A DNA stretch of 14,979 bases from an uncultured Prevotella sp. Its GTDB lineage: Bacteria > Bacteroidota > Bacteroidia > Bacteroidales > Bacteroidaceae. Under the pieces are notes generated by a model. That model worked only from the letters and a program-made list of their open reading frames with translations, was not told the origin of the DNA and did not search any database. Numbering within the stretch: position 1 is the first letter of the stretch; every line of letters starts with the position of its first letter. Location: the NCBI GenBank assembly GCA_900762125.1, contig CAAFFL010000228.1, positions 1 through 14,979 of the forward strand. Direction: 5' to 3'. Both the position numbers and the translations under genes were made by a program. Shown piece after piece: positions 13,467 through 14,979 of this stretch.

Positions 13467-14924
13467 ATGCGTATACCATTCTCCTGGTTAGTCCTTGTCC
13501 TCCTGTTGATCTTCCCCACAACTTCTGCCTGCGGAAAGACCTAGACACTCGCCGTCTCCGACAACCACCGCTTCCTCCAGACCACGGACGGCAAGCCGTT
13601 CTTCTGGCTTGGCGACACTGGCTGGCTGTTGCCCGAGCGCCTCGACAGGGCTGGCGTGAGGCGCTACCTGAGGCATTGCCGCCAGGATGGCTTCAATGTC
13701 GTGCAGATGCAGGTCCTTAATGCCGTGCCCTCCGTCAATGTCTATGGACAGAAGAGCAACCCTAACGGCTTCGATATGTCAGCTGCCGATCACAGTGGGG
13801 TATACTGCTACTGGGACCACCTGGACTATATCGTCAAAACGGCACGAAGGAATGGCATCTATGTCGCGACGGTACCCGTGTGGGGCAGCATCGTGAAGAG
13901 CGGGAAGATGGGTGTGGACGATGCCGTCTCCTACGGCCGGTTCCTCGCCAACCGTTACAAGGACTGCACGAATATCATCTGGATGATTGGCGGCGATATA
14001 CAGGGCGATGTGCATCCCGAGGTATGGGAAGCACTAGCTACGACGATCAAGTCTGTCGACCATCAGCACCTCATGACCTACCATCCCCGTGGCCGTTACA
14101 CCTCCGCCCGCTGGTGGAGCCGGGCAGCGTGGATCGATTTCCATGTTTTTCAGAGCGGCCACCGTCGTTATGGCCAGCGCATGGGCAGCAAGGACTATCC
14201 CATCCCTTACGGCACCGAGGAGGACAACTGGATGTATGTCGACTCCACATGGGCTTACAAACCTCTGGAGCCTGTCCTCGACGCTGAGCCCAGTTATGAG
14301 CATATCCCTCAAGGGCTCCATGACCCCAACGAGCCGCGGTGGCAGGCCTGTGACGTGCGGCGCTATGCCTACTGGAGTGTCTTCGCTGGCAGCTGCGGCC
14401 ATACCTATGGCCATAACTCCGTCATGCAGATGCTCCGTCCCGGTGACCATTCCGGCTACGGCACCGATGGCGAAGAACCATACTGGTATGATGCCCTTGC
14501 CGCTCCAGGCCGTAATCAGATGCGTTACGTCAAGGCTTTGATGCTGGCTTTTCCTTACTTCTGTCGTATCCCTGACCAGAGCATCATCGTCGGCGAGAAC
14601 GGCAAACGCTATGACCGCCTCATAGCCACCCGCGGCAACGACTACCTTCTCCTCTACGACTACCGCCACGCGCCTATAACCGTCGACCTGACACGTATCT
14701 CCGGCACAAAGAAAAATGCCTGGTGGATGGATGCTGCCACAGGCAACCTGCAATATCTCGGCCAATATGCCAATGGTATAGTCACATTCCCTTCCGACCG
14801 TCTGCCGGGTGACGGCGACGGTGTCCTCATCTGCGTGGATGCATCAAAACATTATATAGGTCTGAAACAAAAAAACATAAAAAAAGGAGCAGGCTCCTCA
14901 AGAGGGAGCACTACTCCAGTTTGA
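13467..14924 (+). pseudogene. DUF4038 / GH140-like hydrolase interrupted by an in-frame TAG
   Basis: The ATG at 13467, 17 nt after galM, starts a signal peptide (MRIPFSWLVLVLLLIFPTT); codon 26 (13542-13544) is TAG, and the same frame then continues without a break to TGA at 14922-14924. After the stop come LAVSDNHRFLQTTDGKPFFW and LGDTGW, the usual start of DUF4038 enzymes (GH140 apiosidase-like TIM barrels), then IIWMIGGDIQGD (Asp at 13995-13997, acid/base-type position) and LDAEPSYE (Glu at 14286-14288, nucleophile-type). A C-terminal beta domain (about 14500-14850) resembles the putative collagen-binding module that often follows DUF4038. There is no credible start between the TAG and the first conserved motif (TTG 13629 and ATG 13707 are both too late). 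A single-base change such as CAG to TAG would explain it. The last 19 or so residues read into a terminator of the opposite strand. Substrate unknown. Confidence 0.8.
14878..14898 (-). terminator. Putative terminator for a leftward gene entering from the right
   Basis: On the minus strand AGGAG, a CCTG loop, CTCCT, then TTTTTTT. The stem is only 5 bp, but the T run is clean. A competing GCTCC/GGAGC stem lies next to it (14894-14910). It lies inside the 3' end of the DUF4038-like frame. Confidence 0.5.
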
Positions 14925-14979
14925 TCTTTCCGCTGATGACGCCCGCTATTCCGTAAACGTTCTATTTCCCGCCTTGACA
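14911..14979 (-). other. Possible 3' end of a convergent gene (too short to identify)
   Basis: One minus-strand frame ends NVYGIAGVISGKIKLE at TAG (14913-14911), about 12 nt before the terminator stem, which is a natural position for a gene end. However, the same frame has another TAG at 14964-14962, and only 69 nt are visible. It may be a chance frame, a frameshifted gene end, or a second gene broken by TAG. Confidence 0.2.

Noticed and set aside
14034..14765. 243-codon minus-strand open frame opposite the DUF4038 gene
   Set aside because: Antisense shadow of a strongly conserved hydrolase; no start context and no family motif.
13467..14924. Alternative genetic code with TAG read as an amino acid
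   Set aside because: TAG ends the fucosidase and GNAT genes at natural C-termini, so one internal TAG is better explained by mutation or sequencing error.

Overview
The window looks like chromosomal DNA from the Bacteroidota, most likely a Prevotellaceae-type member of the Bacteroidales. Signs of this are Bacteroidetes promoters (TTG or TTTG, a gap of about 20 nt, then TAnnTTTG), almost no Shine-Dalgarno sites, and typical families: DUF4251 lipoprotein, GH97, the DUF4038/GH140-like hydrolase, and a secreted transglutaminase-like protein. GC is mid-to-high 50s percent over most of it. I could not run searches; family names come from motifs I recognise.

Left block, minus strand, 7394 down to 1: a secreted thioredoxin-fold protein, a GNAT acetyltransferase, a DUF2238 (YjdF-like) membrane protein, a DUF4251 lipoprotein, CutC, a GH29 alpha-L-fucosidase, a secreted transglutaminase-like protein, and an inositol-monophosphatase-family gene cut by the window edge. 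Most are tightly spaced or overlapping (thioredoxin/GNAT 6 nt; GNAT/DUF2238 11-nt overlap; cutC/fucosidase 4-nt overlap), so they probably form one or two operons read leftward from a promoter near 7421-7428.

Centre, 7395-9936: the unusual part. After the divergent promoter region comes the first 45 or so codons of a VTC-domain (polyphosphate polymerase-like) gene, running directly into the last 105 codons of a RecD2-type helicase gene in another frame: two remnants joined at one breakpoint. Next, on the minus strand, is a compact unit with its own promoter, three back-to-back hairpins and a rho-independent terminator, about 170 nt with no ORF: a good candidate for a free-standing small RNA. 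Back to back with it, a strong plus-strand promoter drives a 69-residue very basic protein and a 440-residue protein made of a canonical macro (ADP-ribose hydrolase) domain plus a C-terminal domain of about 260 residues that I do not recognise. Part of the latter has lower GC than its neighbours.

Right block, plus strand, 9949-14924: a rhodanese-like lipoprotein, a GH97 glycosidase with the residues of the retaining (alpha-galactosidase-like) branch, a secreted aldose 1-epimerase, and a DUF4038/GH140-like hydrolase with an in-frame TAG just after its signal peptide. Spacings of 12-41 nt suggest co-transcription, possibly from the promoter at 8287-8318. Together these export and hydrolyse alpha-linked sugars and interconvert the released sugar anomers; the fucosidase on the other strand fits the same glycan-degrading lifestyle. 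No SusC/SusD pair is present, so this is not a complete polysaccharide utilisation locus.
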